A DNA stretch of 64,000 bases, taken from NCBI GenBank assembly GCA_049115955.1, contig JAGDZJ010000011.1:1-64000 (forward strand), read 5' to 3'. Made by a program: the position numbers and the translations under genes. The DNA is from Salinispirillum sp049115955. GTDB taxonomy: Bacteria; Pseudomonadota; Gammaproteobacteria; Pseudomonadales; Natronospirillaceae. This document shows positions 52,318-61,041 of the stretch, one piece after another. The notes beneath the pieces are model-generated. The model had not been told where the DNA came from. It made no database searches and saw nothing but the letters and a program-made list of their open reading frames with translations. Every line of letters begins with the position of its first letter. Within the stretch, counting starts at the first letter, position 1.

Positions 52318-53778
52318 ATGATCGACAAAACTTTGAAACAACTTTCGGCAGGCCTCGCATCCGGCGAGTTCTCCAGTACAGAACTGACTAAAGCCTATTT
52401 GCAGCGCATTGAAACGCTGGACGGCCAATTGAATGCATTTATTTCTGTCACCGCCGAAACCGCTTTGGCAACCGCGGCTGAAGCCGACGCCGCCATCAAA
52501 AACGGCTCAGCAGGACCCTTAACCGGCATCCCACTGGCGCACAAAGATATCTTCTGTACGCAAGGCGTGAAGACCACCTGCGGTTCGCGCATGCTCGACA
52601 ACTTCATTGCGCCGTATGAGTCTACCGTGACCAGCAAGCTGAAAGCCGCTGGCACCGTCATGGTAGGTAAAACCAACCTTGACGAATTCGCCATGGGCTC
52701 CTCGACCGAAAGCTCTTACTACGGCCCGACGCGCAACCCGTGGAACACCGACACGATTCCCGGCGGTTCGTCCGGCGGTTCAGCGGCAGCGGTAGCCGGC
52801 GGTTTGGTTCCTGCGGCGACCGGCACCGACACCGGCGGCTCTATCCGTCAACCGGCAGCCTTATGCGGCATTACCGGTCTGAAACCCACTTACGGGCGGG
52901 TATCGCGCTGGGGCATGATTGCCTATGGTTCTTCACTCGACAGCGGTGGCCCGCTGACAAAAACAGCCGAAGACGCTGCCTTGATGCTGAACGCCATGGC
53001 CGGTTTTGACGCCAAAGACTCCACCTGCGTTGACCGTGCAGTACCAGACTACACCGCCACTTTGGGCGACAGCATTAAAGGGCTGCGCATCGGTCTGCCG
53101 GAAGAATATTTCGGCGAAGGCTTGGACAGCGGCATTGCGGATCGCGTAAACGCAGCCGTTAAAGAGCTGGAAAAATTGGGTGCTGTGGTCAAAAAGATCA
53201 GCCTGCCACGCACGCAATTGTCCATCCCGGCCTACTACATCATTGCGCCAGCAGAAGCCTCCACCAACCTGTCACGTTATGACGGTGTGCGCTTTGGCTA
53301 TCGCTGTGACGACCCGAAAGACCTGCTCGACATGTACACGCGTACACGTGCGGAAGGCTTTGGTGAGGAAGTGAAACGCCGCATCATGATCGGCACCTAT
53401 GCACTGAGCACCGGTTACTACGACGCCTATTACAACAAGGCGCAGCAGTTACGTCGCCTGATCAAAGACGACTTCCAAACCGCCTTTGCTGACGTTGACG
53501 TGATCGCTGGCCCTACTACGCCGCACCCGGCGTGGAAACTCGGTGCCAAAGGTAATGACCCGGTTGCCATGTATCTGGAAGACATTTACACCCTGTCGGT
53601 GAACTTAGCGGGCTTGCCCGGCATGTCCGTGCCTTGTGGCCAAGTTGATGGACTGCCGGTTGGTCTGCAATTGATCGGCAATTACTTTGACGAAGCCCGC
53701 CTGTTGAATCTGGCCCACCAGTTCCAGCTCAACACAGATTGGCACACACAGACTCCGGCATTCGGTAAAGAGGGTTAA
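52318..53778 (+). CDS. gatA: Asp/Glu-tRNA amidotransferase subunit GatA
   Basis: GatA is the glutaminase that supplies ammonia. The 486-residue amidase has the Ser-cis-Ser-Lys triad at Lys76 (PLAHKDIF), Ser151 (GGSSGGSAAAVAGG) and Ser175 (GTDTGGSIRQPA), with the family spacings of 75 and 24 residues. Length is normal. It lies 61 bases after gatC and three bases before gatB. Confidence 0.99.
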   Translation: MIDKTLKQLSAGLASGEFSSTELTKAYLQRIETLDGQLNAFISVTAETALATAAEADAAIKNGSAGPLTGIPLAHKDIFCTQGVKTTCGSRMLDNFIAPYESTVTSKLKAAGTVMVGKTNLDEFAMGSSTESSYYGPTRNPWNTDTIPGGSSGGSAAAVAGGLVPAATGTDTGGSIRQPAALCGITGLKPTYGRVSRWGMIAYGSSLDSGGPLTKTAEDAALMLNAMAGFDAKDSTCVDRAVPDYTATLGDSIKGLRIGLPEEYFGEGLDSGIADRVNAAVKELEKLGAVVKKISLPRTQLSIPAYYIIAPAEASTNLSRYDGVRFGYRCDDPKDLLDMYTRTRAEGFGEEVKRRIMIGTYALSTGYYDAYYNKAQQLRRLIKDDFQTAFADVDVIAGPTTPHPAWKLGAKGNDPVAMYLEDIYTLSVNLAGLPGMSVPCGQVDGLPVGLQLIGNYFDEARLLNLAHQFQLNTDWHTQTPAFGKEG

Positions 53779-53781
53779 GAA

Positions 53782-55215
53782 ATGGAATGGGAAATCGTCA
53801 TCGGTCTGGAAGTGCACGCTCAGCTTTCGACCAACACCAAGATATTTTCCGGTGCCAGCACCAAATTTGGCGCTGCGCCGAACACACAGGCCTGTGCGGT
53901 AGACCTCGGCCTGCCGGGCGTACTGCCAGTATTCAACGAAAACGCCCTGCGTAAAGCGGTGTCATTTGGCCTCGCCATTGGCGCGGAAATCGGCAAGCGT
54001 TCTGCGTTTGACCGTAAGAACTACTTCTACCCTGACCTGCCAAAAGGCTATCAGATCACCCAGATGGATCACCCCATCGTGGGTACCGGTGAAGTCGAAA
54101 TTATGCTGGAAGACGGCAGCCTGAAAAAAGTGGGCGTTACGCGCGCGCACTTAGAAGAAGATGCCGGTAAATCGTTGCACGAAGACTTCCAAGGCATGAC
54201 CGGTATCGACTTGAACCGGGCGGGCACACCGCTGCTTGAAATCGTTTCTGAACCCGATATCCGCAGTGCCAAAGAAGCCGTGGCTTATCTGAAAAAGATC
54301 CACAGCATCATCACTTATGTTGGTGTTTCCGACGGCAACATGGCCGAAGGCTCCATGCGTTGCGACGCCAACGTATCCGTGCGGCCTAAAGGCCAGCAAG
54401 AATACGGCACGCGTTGCGAAATCAAGAACGTGAACTCATTCCGCTTCGTTGAGCGCGCTATCAACTATGAAGTAGAACGCCAGATCGCCATCATCGAAGA
54501 CGGCGGTACTATTGTGCAGGAAACACGCCTGTACGATTCGGTGTTGGACGAAACGCGCAGCATGCGCTCTAAAGAAGTGGCGAACGACTATCGCTATTTC
54601 CCCGAGCCTGACCTGTTGCCGGTAGAAATCGACGATGCCTACATCGAAGCCGTACGTGCGCAACTGCCCGAACTGCCCGATGCGAAGAAAGAGCGCTTTA
54701 TGTCGCAGTACGGTCTGAGCGAGTACGACGCTTTGATTTTGTCGAATACGCGTGACATTGCGGATTTCTTCGAGACGGTCGCAGCGGTGAGTAAAGAGCC
54801 AAAACTGTCTGCCAACTGGGTCATGGGCGACCTGACAGCGGTATTGAACAAAACCAATACTCCTATTGGTAAAAGCCCTGTATCGGCGGAAGATCTAGGT
54901 GTACTGATCGAGCGTATTACCGATAACACTATATCGTCGAAGATCGCTAAAACGGTCTTTGAGAGCATGGTGGCCGAGGGTGGCACGGCGGACGCAGTAA
55001 TAGAACGTCAGGGCCTGAAGCAAGTCAGCGATACAGGTGCCATTGAAGCAATGATTGACGAAGTCATTGCTGCGAGCCCGCAGCAATTGGCAGACTATCG
55101 TGGTGGTAAGGACAAATTGTTTGGTTACTTCGTTGGACAGGTTATGAAGGCCTCAAAAGGCCAAGCGAACCCGGCGTTGGTGAATGACATCCTGAAACAG
55201 AAGCTGGACGGCTAG
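53782..55215 (+). CDS. gatB: Asp/Glu-tRNA amidotransferase subunit GatB
   Basis: GatB phosphorylates the mischarged aminoacyl-tRNA and accepts ammonia from GatA. The 477-residue protein begins WEIVIGLEVHAQLSTNTKIF, and has RKNYFYPDLPKGYQITQMDH, NRAGTPLLEIVSEPDIRS and SMRCDANVSVRPKGQ, plus the C-terminal YqeY-like tRNA-binding domain. Length is standard. A family C repeat follows. Confidence 0.99.
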   Translation: MEWEIVIGLEVHAQLSTNTKIFSGASTKFGAAPNTQACAVDLGLPGVLPVFNENALRKAVSFGLAIGAEIGKRSAFDRKNYFYPDLPKGYQITQMDHPIVGTGEVEIMLEDGSLKKVGVTRAHLEEDAGKSLHEDFQGMTGIDLNRAGTPLLEIVSEPDIRSAKEAVAYLKKIHSIITYVGVSDGNMAEGSMRCDANVSVRPKGQQEYGTRCEIKNVNSFRFVERAINYEVERQIAIIEDGGTIVQETRLYDSVLDETRSMRSKEVANDYRYFPEPDLLPVEIDDAYIEAVRAQLPELPDAKKERFMSQYGLSEYDALILSNTRDIADFFETVAAVSKEPKLSANWVMGDLTAVLNKTNTPIGKSPVSAEDLGVLIERITDNTISSKIAKTVFESMVAEGGTADAVIERQGLKQVSDTGAIEAMIDEVIAASPQQLADYRGGKDKLFGYFVGQVMKASKGQANPALVNDILKQKLDG

Positions 55216-55252
55216 TTGCAGCGACGCGGATATCGTAGGACGGGGGCTTTCC

Positions 55253-55317
55253 GTAGGAGGCCAGCCCCCTGGCCGAACCTTTCGCGCACGCTTGTGTGAA
55301 CTGGGCTGCACTCCTAC
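55253..55317 (+). repeat. Dispersed repeat, family C, inverted pair
   Basis: The element starts GTAGGAGGCCAGCCCCCTGG and ends GGCTGCACTCCTAC, so the two ends are inverted (GTAGGAG/CTCCTAC and AGCC/GGCT). The left half matches 39571-39603. A partial copy GTAGGACGGGGGCTTT lies at 55235-55250. It occupies the gap between gatB and the first TRAP gene. Confidence 0.65.
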
Positions 55318-55404
55318 ACAACAACACGGAGTCATTGTCATGCGCTTGCAACGTCTGGGCTATACTGTCAGAAGAACCTGATAACCAATTAAGGGGTTTG
55401 TATT

Positions 55405-56379
55405 ATGGTTCGTGCATTTTTCTTCGTTTTACTGGTTTTGCCTGTTATCGCAACAGCCACCACCACTCTGAAGATTTCGACCGCCTACCCTGCGGGTACC
55501 TTCGCCGTTGAGCAACTGAGGCTTGCTGGTGAGGAAATTCTTCGTTCGACCGATGGCCGTGTGCGCCTTCAGATCTATCCAGGCGGCGTGATGGGCGACG
55601 ACCAAGCTATACAGCGGCGCATTCGTATCGGCCAGCTCGATGGCATGGTGGCCCAAAGTGGCGCCATCAGCAACCTGCATGGCGACCTGCAACTTTACAG
55701 CCTCCCCTTTCTTTTTAACTCTCCCGCCGACGTAGACCGGTTACGTGCGCAGTGGGACACAAAACTGCTCGAACGCTTACACACACTCGGCTGGCAGGGT
55801 TACGGGCCGATTGACGGCGGCTTTGCCTACATCATGTCACAGGATCCAATTCAGAACAGACAAGACCTGAACGATGCTCGCCTATGGGTGCCCGCAAACT
55901 CTACCGCGCCTTTGTTTGCTCAAGCCCTTGGCATACGTCCAATAGCACTGCCTATTGGCGAAGTACTGACCAGCTTAACCACCGGCGGCATAGACAGCAT
56001 CGTGTCCCCCGTGCCTGCGGCGCTGACTTTACAATGGTTTTCACGCGTTGATTACTTAGTTAATCAGCCGGTGATCTATACCTATGCGTTGGTGCTGTTG
56101 TCTGAGCGGTCTTTTAGAGGCATCTCAGAGCCTGACCAAGCGATTGTCAATGCCGCTCTTAGCCGGTACGCCGCAGATATGGATGCTCGGAGTCGGCGGG
56201 ATAATGCAGCGGCACTAGCGGCCATCGAGCAACAGAACGTGCGCATACTGCCATCCAATGATGGCATACGTGACAGCTTTATAGCATCACGTGAGGACAT
56301 CTATCGCTTGCTACGCGACCAAGGGGCTTTGTCTGACGATGGCCTAAATGCGGCAATCGACTTCATTTCAGCCATGTAA
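55405..56379 (+). CDS. TRAP transporter substrate-binding protein DctP, first copy
   Basis: The 324-residue periplasmic protein has a signal peptide (FFVLLVLPVIATA) and the DctP-type fold: LKISTAYPAGTFAVEQL, VRLQIYPGGVMGDDQAIQRR, IRIGQLDGM, DGGFAYIMSQDPI and LTSLTTGGIDSIVSP. It is closely similar to the copy at 57366, which shares YPGGVMGDDQA, RRIRIGQL and ALTLQWFSRV. A hairpin terminator separates it from the TatT gene. The ligand is unknown. Confidence 0.9.
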   Translation: MVRAFFFVLLVLPVIATATTTLKISTAYPAGTFAVEQLRLAGEEILRSTDGRVRLQIYPGGVMGDDQAIQRRIRIGQLDGMVAQSGAISNLHGDLQLYSLPFLFNSPADVDRLRAQWDTKLLERLHTLGWQGYGPIDGGFAYIMSQDPIQNRQDLNDARLWVPANSTAPLFAQALGIRPIALPIGEVLTSLTTGGIDSIVSPVPAALTLQWFSRVDYLVNQPVIYTYALVLLSERSFRGISEPDQAIVNAALSRYAADMDARSRRDNAAALAAIEQQNVRILPSNDGIRDSFIASREDIYRLLRDQGALSDDGLNAAIDFISAM

Positions 56380-56419
56380 ATCGTGCTTACTGACGGGGGT
56401 GGAAACGCTCCCTAAGCTG

Positions 56420-56441
56420 GCTGCCCTCTGGCAGCTTTTTT
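56420..56441 (+). terminator. Terminator or attenuator between TRAP genes
   Basis: GCTGCC pairs with GGCAGC around the loop CTCT, followed by six T. It lies 41 bases after the first DctP and before the TatT gene, so part of the transcripts would carry only the first binding protein. Confidence 0.75.
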
Positions 56442-56487
56442 CTGTGCAGGATAAACTGCCAACTCCACTTTGACAGGGCGTCAATTA

Positions 56488-57321
56488 ATGCTTCGTACAT
56501 TTGCTTTCATCGCAGCCTGCCTCATATTGACGGGCTGCGCGACTACACGGTTACCCGGCAACGTCGCCGACGGGATATTGAGCAATACCGACTTAGAAGT
56601 GGTTGGTGACGGCCTACCGACTTACCTCATCACCCTAGACGGACTCGTGAACACCTACCCTCGCCGCGTTGGCATTCTGGCTACAGCTGCTGAACTGAAC
56701 AGCGCTTATGCCGGTGTGTTTGTTGAATCTCCTGAACGGCAGCGTCACTTCACAGCCAAAGCACTGGATCTGTCGATGCGCGCCGCGTGTCGAGATATTC
56801 GTTCATTGTGTGAACCGCGCCAGCAAACCGTTATTGAATTGGAAGAAAACCTGGCCAACATCAGCCGGGCTCGGCACGCCGATTCGCTCTACCTGCTCGG
56901 CTCTACTTGGGCGAGCTACATTCAATCGCACAGCGATGACTGGAACGCCGTAGCGGAACTGGCCAAAGTACAACGCATTTTAGAGCGCCAAGTCGAATTG
57001 GACCCGAGCTACAGTAATGGTATGGGCCAATTGTATCTAGGTGTGTTAGCCAGCTTGCTGCCTCCAGCACTGGGCGGTCAGCCCGAAGTAGCACGCGCTT
57101 ACTTTGAAGCGGCGATAGAACAGTCAGAAGGGCGTAATCTCATTGTAAAGGTGTATTATGCCCAGCAATATGCGCGTCTACTGTTTGATCAAGAGTTACA
57201 CGATCGCTTATTGAATGAGGTGTTAGCCGCCGACCCACGAGCTGGCACGCTGACCCTACAAAACACCTATGCGCAGCAATTAGCAGCCGAACTGCTTGAA
57301 TCCGGCCAGTACTATTTTTAA
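56488..57321 (+). CDS. TRAP-associated lipoprotein, TatT family
   Basis: The 277-residue product is a lipoprotein (lipobox LTGC in ACLILTGCATTR) rich in helices with TPR-like character: IELEENLANISRARHADSLY, VQRILERQVELDPSYSNG and GQPEVARAYFEAAIEQSEGR. This is the TatT-type component, known in Treponema to form a trimer that partners with a TRAP binding protein. AGGG precedes the ATG at 56488; a TTG six codons earlier is less likely. It lies between two DctP genes. Confidence 0.87.
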   Translation: MLRTFAFIAACLILTGCATTRLPGNVADGILSNTDLEVVGDGLPTYLITLDGLVNTYPRRVGILATAAELNSAYAGVFVESPERQRHFTAKALDLSMRAACRDIRSLCEPRQQTVIELEENLANISRARHADSLYLLGSTWASYIQSHSDDWNAVAELAKVQRILERQVELDPSYSNGMGQLYLGVLASLLPPALGGQPEVARAYFEAAIEQSEGRNLIVKVYYAQQYARLLFDQELHDRLLNEVLAADPRAGTLTLQNTYAQQLAAELLESGQYYF

Positions 57322-57365
57322 CGCGTGACTGGCATACTGAATTAAATTGTGCACGGAGCATCTGA

Positions 57366-58361
57366 ATGATTTGTAGACTGAGTGTGGGTTTATCGGCCAT
57401 GTTATTGGCGGTATCAGTTTCTGCTATGGAACTTAAGATATCGACCCTTTACCCAGACGGCACCTCAGAGGTCAATGCGTTAAAGCGCGCCAGCACGCTG
57501 ATTCAGCAGGAGACGGACGGCCGCGTTAGCATTCGAGTCTATCCCGGTGGTGTGATGGGTGACGATCAGGCCGTTGAACGTCGCATCCGCATCGGCCAGC
57601 TACACGGCGCCATGGTTCAAACCGGAGCCTTGTCGAATGTATTTCCCGACATTCAAGTGCTTAATGCCCCGTTCGCTTTTAGCAACTACGACGAAGTTGA
57701 CTATGTGCGGGCGCAATTTGACGAAGACATTGCTCAAGCCTTGCGCGAACGTCAATACCACACCTTCGGCTTCGTCGATGGTGGTTTTGCCTATGTGATG
57801 AGCAAATCGCCGGTCTCTTCCGTCGACGAATTAAAGCAGCAGAAGCTTTGGCTGCCTGCCAACGACCGCTTCTCCGAGCAAGTGGCTCGTTCGTTCGGTA
57901 TATCACCTATTATTTTAGGCATCTCAGAAGTACTGACATCACTGCAAACCGGCACCATTGACGCCATTATTGGGCCACCAGCCGCGGCACTAACACTGCA
58001 ATGGTTCTCGCGCGTCAGTTACTTAACCGACATGCCGCTTATCTATACCTACGGTACCTTGTATATCCATGACCGCCATTTCTCCCGCTTGTCCGCAGAG
58101 GACCGCGAAGTAGTAACGCGCATTCTCAATGAGGCCTTTGATGAACTGGATCGTAACAGCCGTCGGAACAACCAGCGGGCCTACGATGCGTTGTTGAATC
58201 AGAATATTCGTGAAGTGAATCTGTCGCCAGAGCAAGTGAACAGCATACGTGCTAACGCCGATCGAGCCTACCAGACTCTGGTAGACTCAGGAGAGTTCTC
58301 ACAAGAGTGGCTGGATCGCTTCCTCGCTACGTTAGAAACCTACCGTCAGGAACAACAGTGA
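57366..58361 (+). CDS. TRAP transporter substrate-binding protein DctP, second copy
   Basis: The 331-residue protein has a signal peptide (GLSAMLLAVSVSA) and the DctP fold: LKISTLYPDGTSEVNALKRA, RVYPGGVMGDDQAVERRIRI, DGGFAYVMSKSPVSSVDELK, VLTSLQTGTIDAIIGPPAAA and LTLQWFSRVSYLTDMPLIYT. It is a diverged duplicate of the gene at 55405, different mainly in the C-terminal helices. It overlaps the DctQ start codon by four bases, so it is the copy most tightly linked to the permeases. Confidence 0.93.
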   Translation: MICRLSVGLSAMLLAVSVSAMELKISTLYPDGTSEVNALKRASTLIQQETDGRVSIRVYPGGVMGDDQAVERRIRIGQLHGAMVQTGALSNVFPDIQVLNAPFAFSNYDEVDYVRAQFDEDIAQALRERQYHTFGFVDGGFAYVMSKSPVSSVDELKQQKLWLPANDRFSEQVARSFGISPIILGISEVLTSLQTGTIDAIIGPPAAALTLQWFSRVSYLTDMPLIYTYGTLYIHDRHFSRLSAEDREVVTRILNEAFDELDRNSRRNNQRAYDALLNQNIREVNLSPEQVNSIRANADRAYQTLVDSGEFSQEWLDRFLATLETYRQEQQ

Positions 58362-58852
58362 TTCGACGCGCCCGCACCCTCTTTCATTGGTTCGAAGATG
58401 GCTTACTGGTCAGCGTGTTTGTCACTATGCTTGTGCTCGCAGTGACACAAATCGTGGTGCGCAATACGCTCGATTTTTCGTGGTCTTGGATTGATCCACT
58501 GAACCGTATTGGCGTGCTGTGGATTGCCTTACTGGGTGCCATGATTGGCGCACGACGTAACAACCACATCAAGATTGATCTGGCCACGCAGCTTCTTCCC
58601 CCCGCGATGTCGTCACCCATCAACCGGCTCGTTGCGGCACTCAGCAGTGTTGTCCTAGCCAACTTGGCTTGGCACACATGGCGACTCGTGCTCGACGAAA
58701 AAGCCTTCGGCTCTCCGGCCTTTAACGGGTTGCCTGCCTGGCCATTCCAAACCATCATGCCCATCGCTTTTGGCATCATGGCCATCCGCTATTTTTGTAT
58801 GATTTTCTGGCCCGTAGCGCCAGACACCGACGATGAGACCGCTGCGACATGA
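58358..58852 (+). CDS. TRAP transporter small permease DctQ
   Basis: The 164-residue protein has four membrane helices and the DctQ pattern: LVSVFVTMLVLAVTQIVVRN, SWSWIDPLNRIGVLWIALLG, then GARRNNHIKIDL and the C-terminal helix with PFQTIMPIAFGIMAIRYF. The start is GTG at 58358, overlapping the previous stop, with AGG upstream; a longer frame is open but would overlap the DctP gene. It overlaps the DctM start by four bases. Confidence 0.93.
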   Translation: MIRRARTLFHWFEDGLLVSVFVTMLVLAVTQIVVRNTLDFSWSWIDPLNRIGVLWIALLGAMIGARRNNHIKIDLATQLLPPAMSSPINRLVAALSSVVLANLAWHTWRLVLDEKAFGSPAFNGLPAWPFQTIMPIAFGIMAIRYFCMIFWPVAPDTDDETAAT

Positions 58853-60126
58853 ACCAAGCCATCTACGTCGGTATTCTGCTGATTGCCCTGCTGGGCATGC
58901 CCCTGTTTCTCGTTTTGCTTACGGTGGCTGGTGTCGGCTTCAGCTTTGCCGACATAGACCTGATTGTCATCGGCATTGAGCTGTATCGCATTACCGACTC
59001 GACCGTGCTCATGGCCTTGCCGCTGTTCGCCTTTGCCGGTTTCCTGCTCAGTGAATCCAATACCGCACAACGTCTGGTGCGTTTATCACGCGCCGCCTTG
59101 GGCTGGATGCCCGGCGGCATGATGTTGATTGCCTTACTGACCTGCGCCTTCTTCACCATGCTGACCGGCGGTTCTGGCGTCACCATTGTGGCGCTGGGCG
59201 CCCTGCTCTACCCCGCTCTGACACAAAGTAACTACGAACCGCGCTTCAGCCTGGGCCTGCTGACCACTTCAGGCAGCCTTGGGCTACTCTTGCCACCGGC
59301 CATACCGCTGATTCTGTATGGCATTATTGCGCAACAAATGGACATTCCCGGCGTCGACATTGTTGACCTGTTTATTGCCGGTTTGATTCCTGCCTTATTG
59401 ATGATTCTTGCCCTATACGGCTATGGACTCTGGGCCAACCGCCGCCAGCCGATTGAACTGGTGCCCTTTAATTGGCAAGAGTGCAAAGTGGCTCTGCGCG
59501 AAACGGTCTGGGAATTGCTCATACCAGTGATTGTGCTGGGCGGCGTGTTCAGTGGCTTCTTCGTTCTGTCTGAAGCCGCTGCCGTGACCGCGTTCTATGT
59601 ACTGATCATCGAAACTTTGGTTTATCGAGAAATTTCGGCGCGTGCCCTGCTCAAAGCCATGCGCGAAAGCTTGATCATGATCGGTGGTATTTTGTTGATT
59701 CTAGGGTCAGCCATGGCGTTCACCAACTTGCTGGTGTTCAACAATGTGCCCTTTATGCTGTTTGATCTGATCGGTGACCGGGTGACGAACCCTTGGGTCT
59801 TTTTGATCTTACTCAACATCTTGCTTCTCGTACTGGGGGCTTTTTTAGACATCTTCGCTGCACTGGTAATCATGGTGCCGCTGATCCTGCCACTGGCGAT
59901 GAAGTACGGCATAGACCCCATTCACTTGGGCGTCATCTTTGTCGCCAACATGCAAATCGGCTACTTCACGCCTCCGGTCGGCATGAACCTGTTTATCGCC
60001 AGCTATCGCTTCAAAAAGCCGATTTCCGAGCTGTATCGCGCCACGTTGCCGTTTCTTGGGGTTTTACTGTTGGTCGTGCTGCTGATCACGTATGTACCCT
60101 GGCTTAGCCTGGTATTTGTTCGTTGA
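58849..60126 (+). CDS. TRAP transporter large permease DctM
   Basis: The 425-residue protein has about 12 membrane segments and the DctM family motifs: LFAFAGFLLSESNTAQRLVR, LTGGSGVTIVALGALLYPAL, TSGSLGLLLPPAIPLILYGI and GYFTPPVGMNLFIASYRFKK. It uses an ion gradient, usually sodium, to import what DctP delivers. It is the last gene of the TRAP operon. Confidence 0.97.
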   Translation: MNQAIYVGILLIALLGMPLFLVLLTVAGVGFSFADIDLIVIGIELYRITDSTVLMALPLFAFAGFLLSESNTAQRLVRLSRAALGWMPGGMMLIALLTCAFFTMLTGGSGVTIVALGALLYPALTQSNYEPRFSLGLLTTSGSLGLLLPPAIPLILYGIIAQQMDIPGVDIVDLFIAGLIPALLMILALYGYGLWANRRQPIELVPFNWQECKVALRETVWELLIPVIVLGGVFSGFFVLSEAAAVTAFYVLIIETLVYREISARALLKAMRESLIMIGGILLILGSAMAFTNLLVFNNVPFMLFDLIGDRVTNPWVFLILLNILLLVLGAFLDIFAALVIMVPLILPLAMKYGIDPIHLGVIFVANMQIGYFTPPVGMNLFIASYRFKKPISELYRATLPFLGVLLLVVLLITYVPWLSLVFVR

Positions 60127-60214
60127 CCGTCACCTATCACTACCAACGGGTAGCAATTGATGGCGATTACAATTACTGTAACCAACTAGTGGCCTTCAAG
60201 TTTAGTATTTGAGA

Positions 60215-60823
60215 ATGAAGCAAAGCGCATTTTTAGCTTGGATTTTTAGAATGCCCCTCATTAAGCGGTGGGGTTTAATGCATTGTACGAAACCCGAAAA
60301 CGTTGCGGAGCACAGTCACCAAGTCGCTGTGATCGCTCACATCCTGTGCGTCATCAAGAAAGAGCGGTACGGTGGGACGTTAGACCCAGAGAAAGCCGCA
60401 ACGCTCGCAATTTTCCACGAGGTTTCGGAAACCAAACTGCAAGATCAAAATCACGTCGTTAAGTATCACAACCCGGAATTCACCAAACAATACAAAAAGC
60501 TAGAACTGTTAGCGGAACAGGAATGCTTGGACACACTCCCTGATGACCTCAAAGACCACTACGCCGACCTGGTCATCCAGAACAACGTCGATCCAGACTA
60601 TCGGCAAATCTTGAAAGCGTCCGACACCCTGTCCGCCTACCTTAAAGCGTTAGATGAACAAAAGTTCGGGAACGTGGAATTTGATTACGTAAGAAAAAAT
60701 ATTGAGCAAAAACTAATATTACTAAAACAAGACCTTCCAGAAGTTAACGATTTTCTTAACGTCTTCGCTGAGAGCTGTCTTGCCTCTATTGATGAGCTTT
60801 CGTCCGGAACCGAACCTGCATAG
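60215..60823 (+). CDS. YfbR-like 5'-nucleotidase (HD-domain), altered HD motif
   Basis: The 202-residue protein resembles E. coli YfbR, a 5'-deoxynucleotidase: WGLMHCTKPENVAEHSHQVA for ENVSEHSLQVA, ATLAIFHEVSETKLQDQ for LLAMYHDASEVLTGD, VVKYHN and ILKASDTLSAYLKALDE. The His in EHS and the Asp in ASD are kept, but the HD pair is HE, so one metal ligand is changed. The Glu and Asp that act in catalysis are aligned. Start at 60215, two codons after an in-frame TTG. Sequence is a little more AT-rich than its neighbours. Confidence 0.88.
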   Translation: MKQSAFLAWIFRMPLIKRWGLMHCTKPENVAEHSHQVAVIAHILCVIKKERYGGTLDPEKAATLAIFHEVSETKLQDQNHVVKYHNPEFTKQYKKLELLAEQECLDTLPDDLKDHYADLVIQNNVDPDYRQILKASDTLSAYLKALDEQKFGNVEFDYVRKNIEQKLILLKQDLPEVNDFLNVFAESCLASIDELSSGTEPA

Positions 60824-61041
60824 ACTTTCCTGCTAGATTCATGAAGAAAACGGCCTATTTCACACCTGCGTTTCTGAAGATACATGGAAAAAAACATCAC
60901 CTAATCTACTGAAAAATCTTACATATTCTGATTTACACGGCACTAAGTACCTGATTCTGCTCCATTCCTACGCCAAGACATTCGTTGCCAACAAGGATAT
61001 ATTGATCACACAAAAATAATATGGACGATACGAGTGCAATC

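Noticed and set aside
60875..61041. AraC-binding half-sites upstream of araC (for example CATGGAAAAAAACAT)
   Set aside because: The resemblance to the enteric araI half-site is partial and the region is AT-rich, so chance matches are likely.
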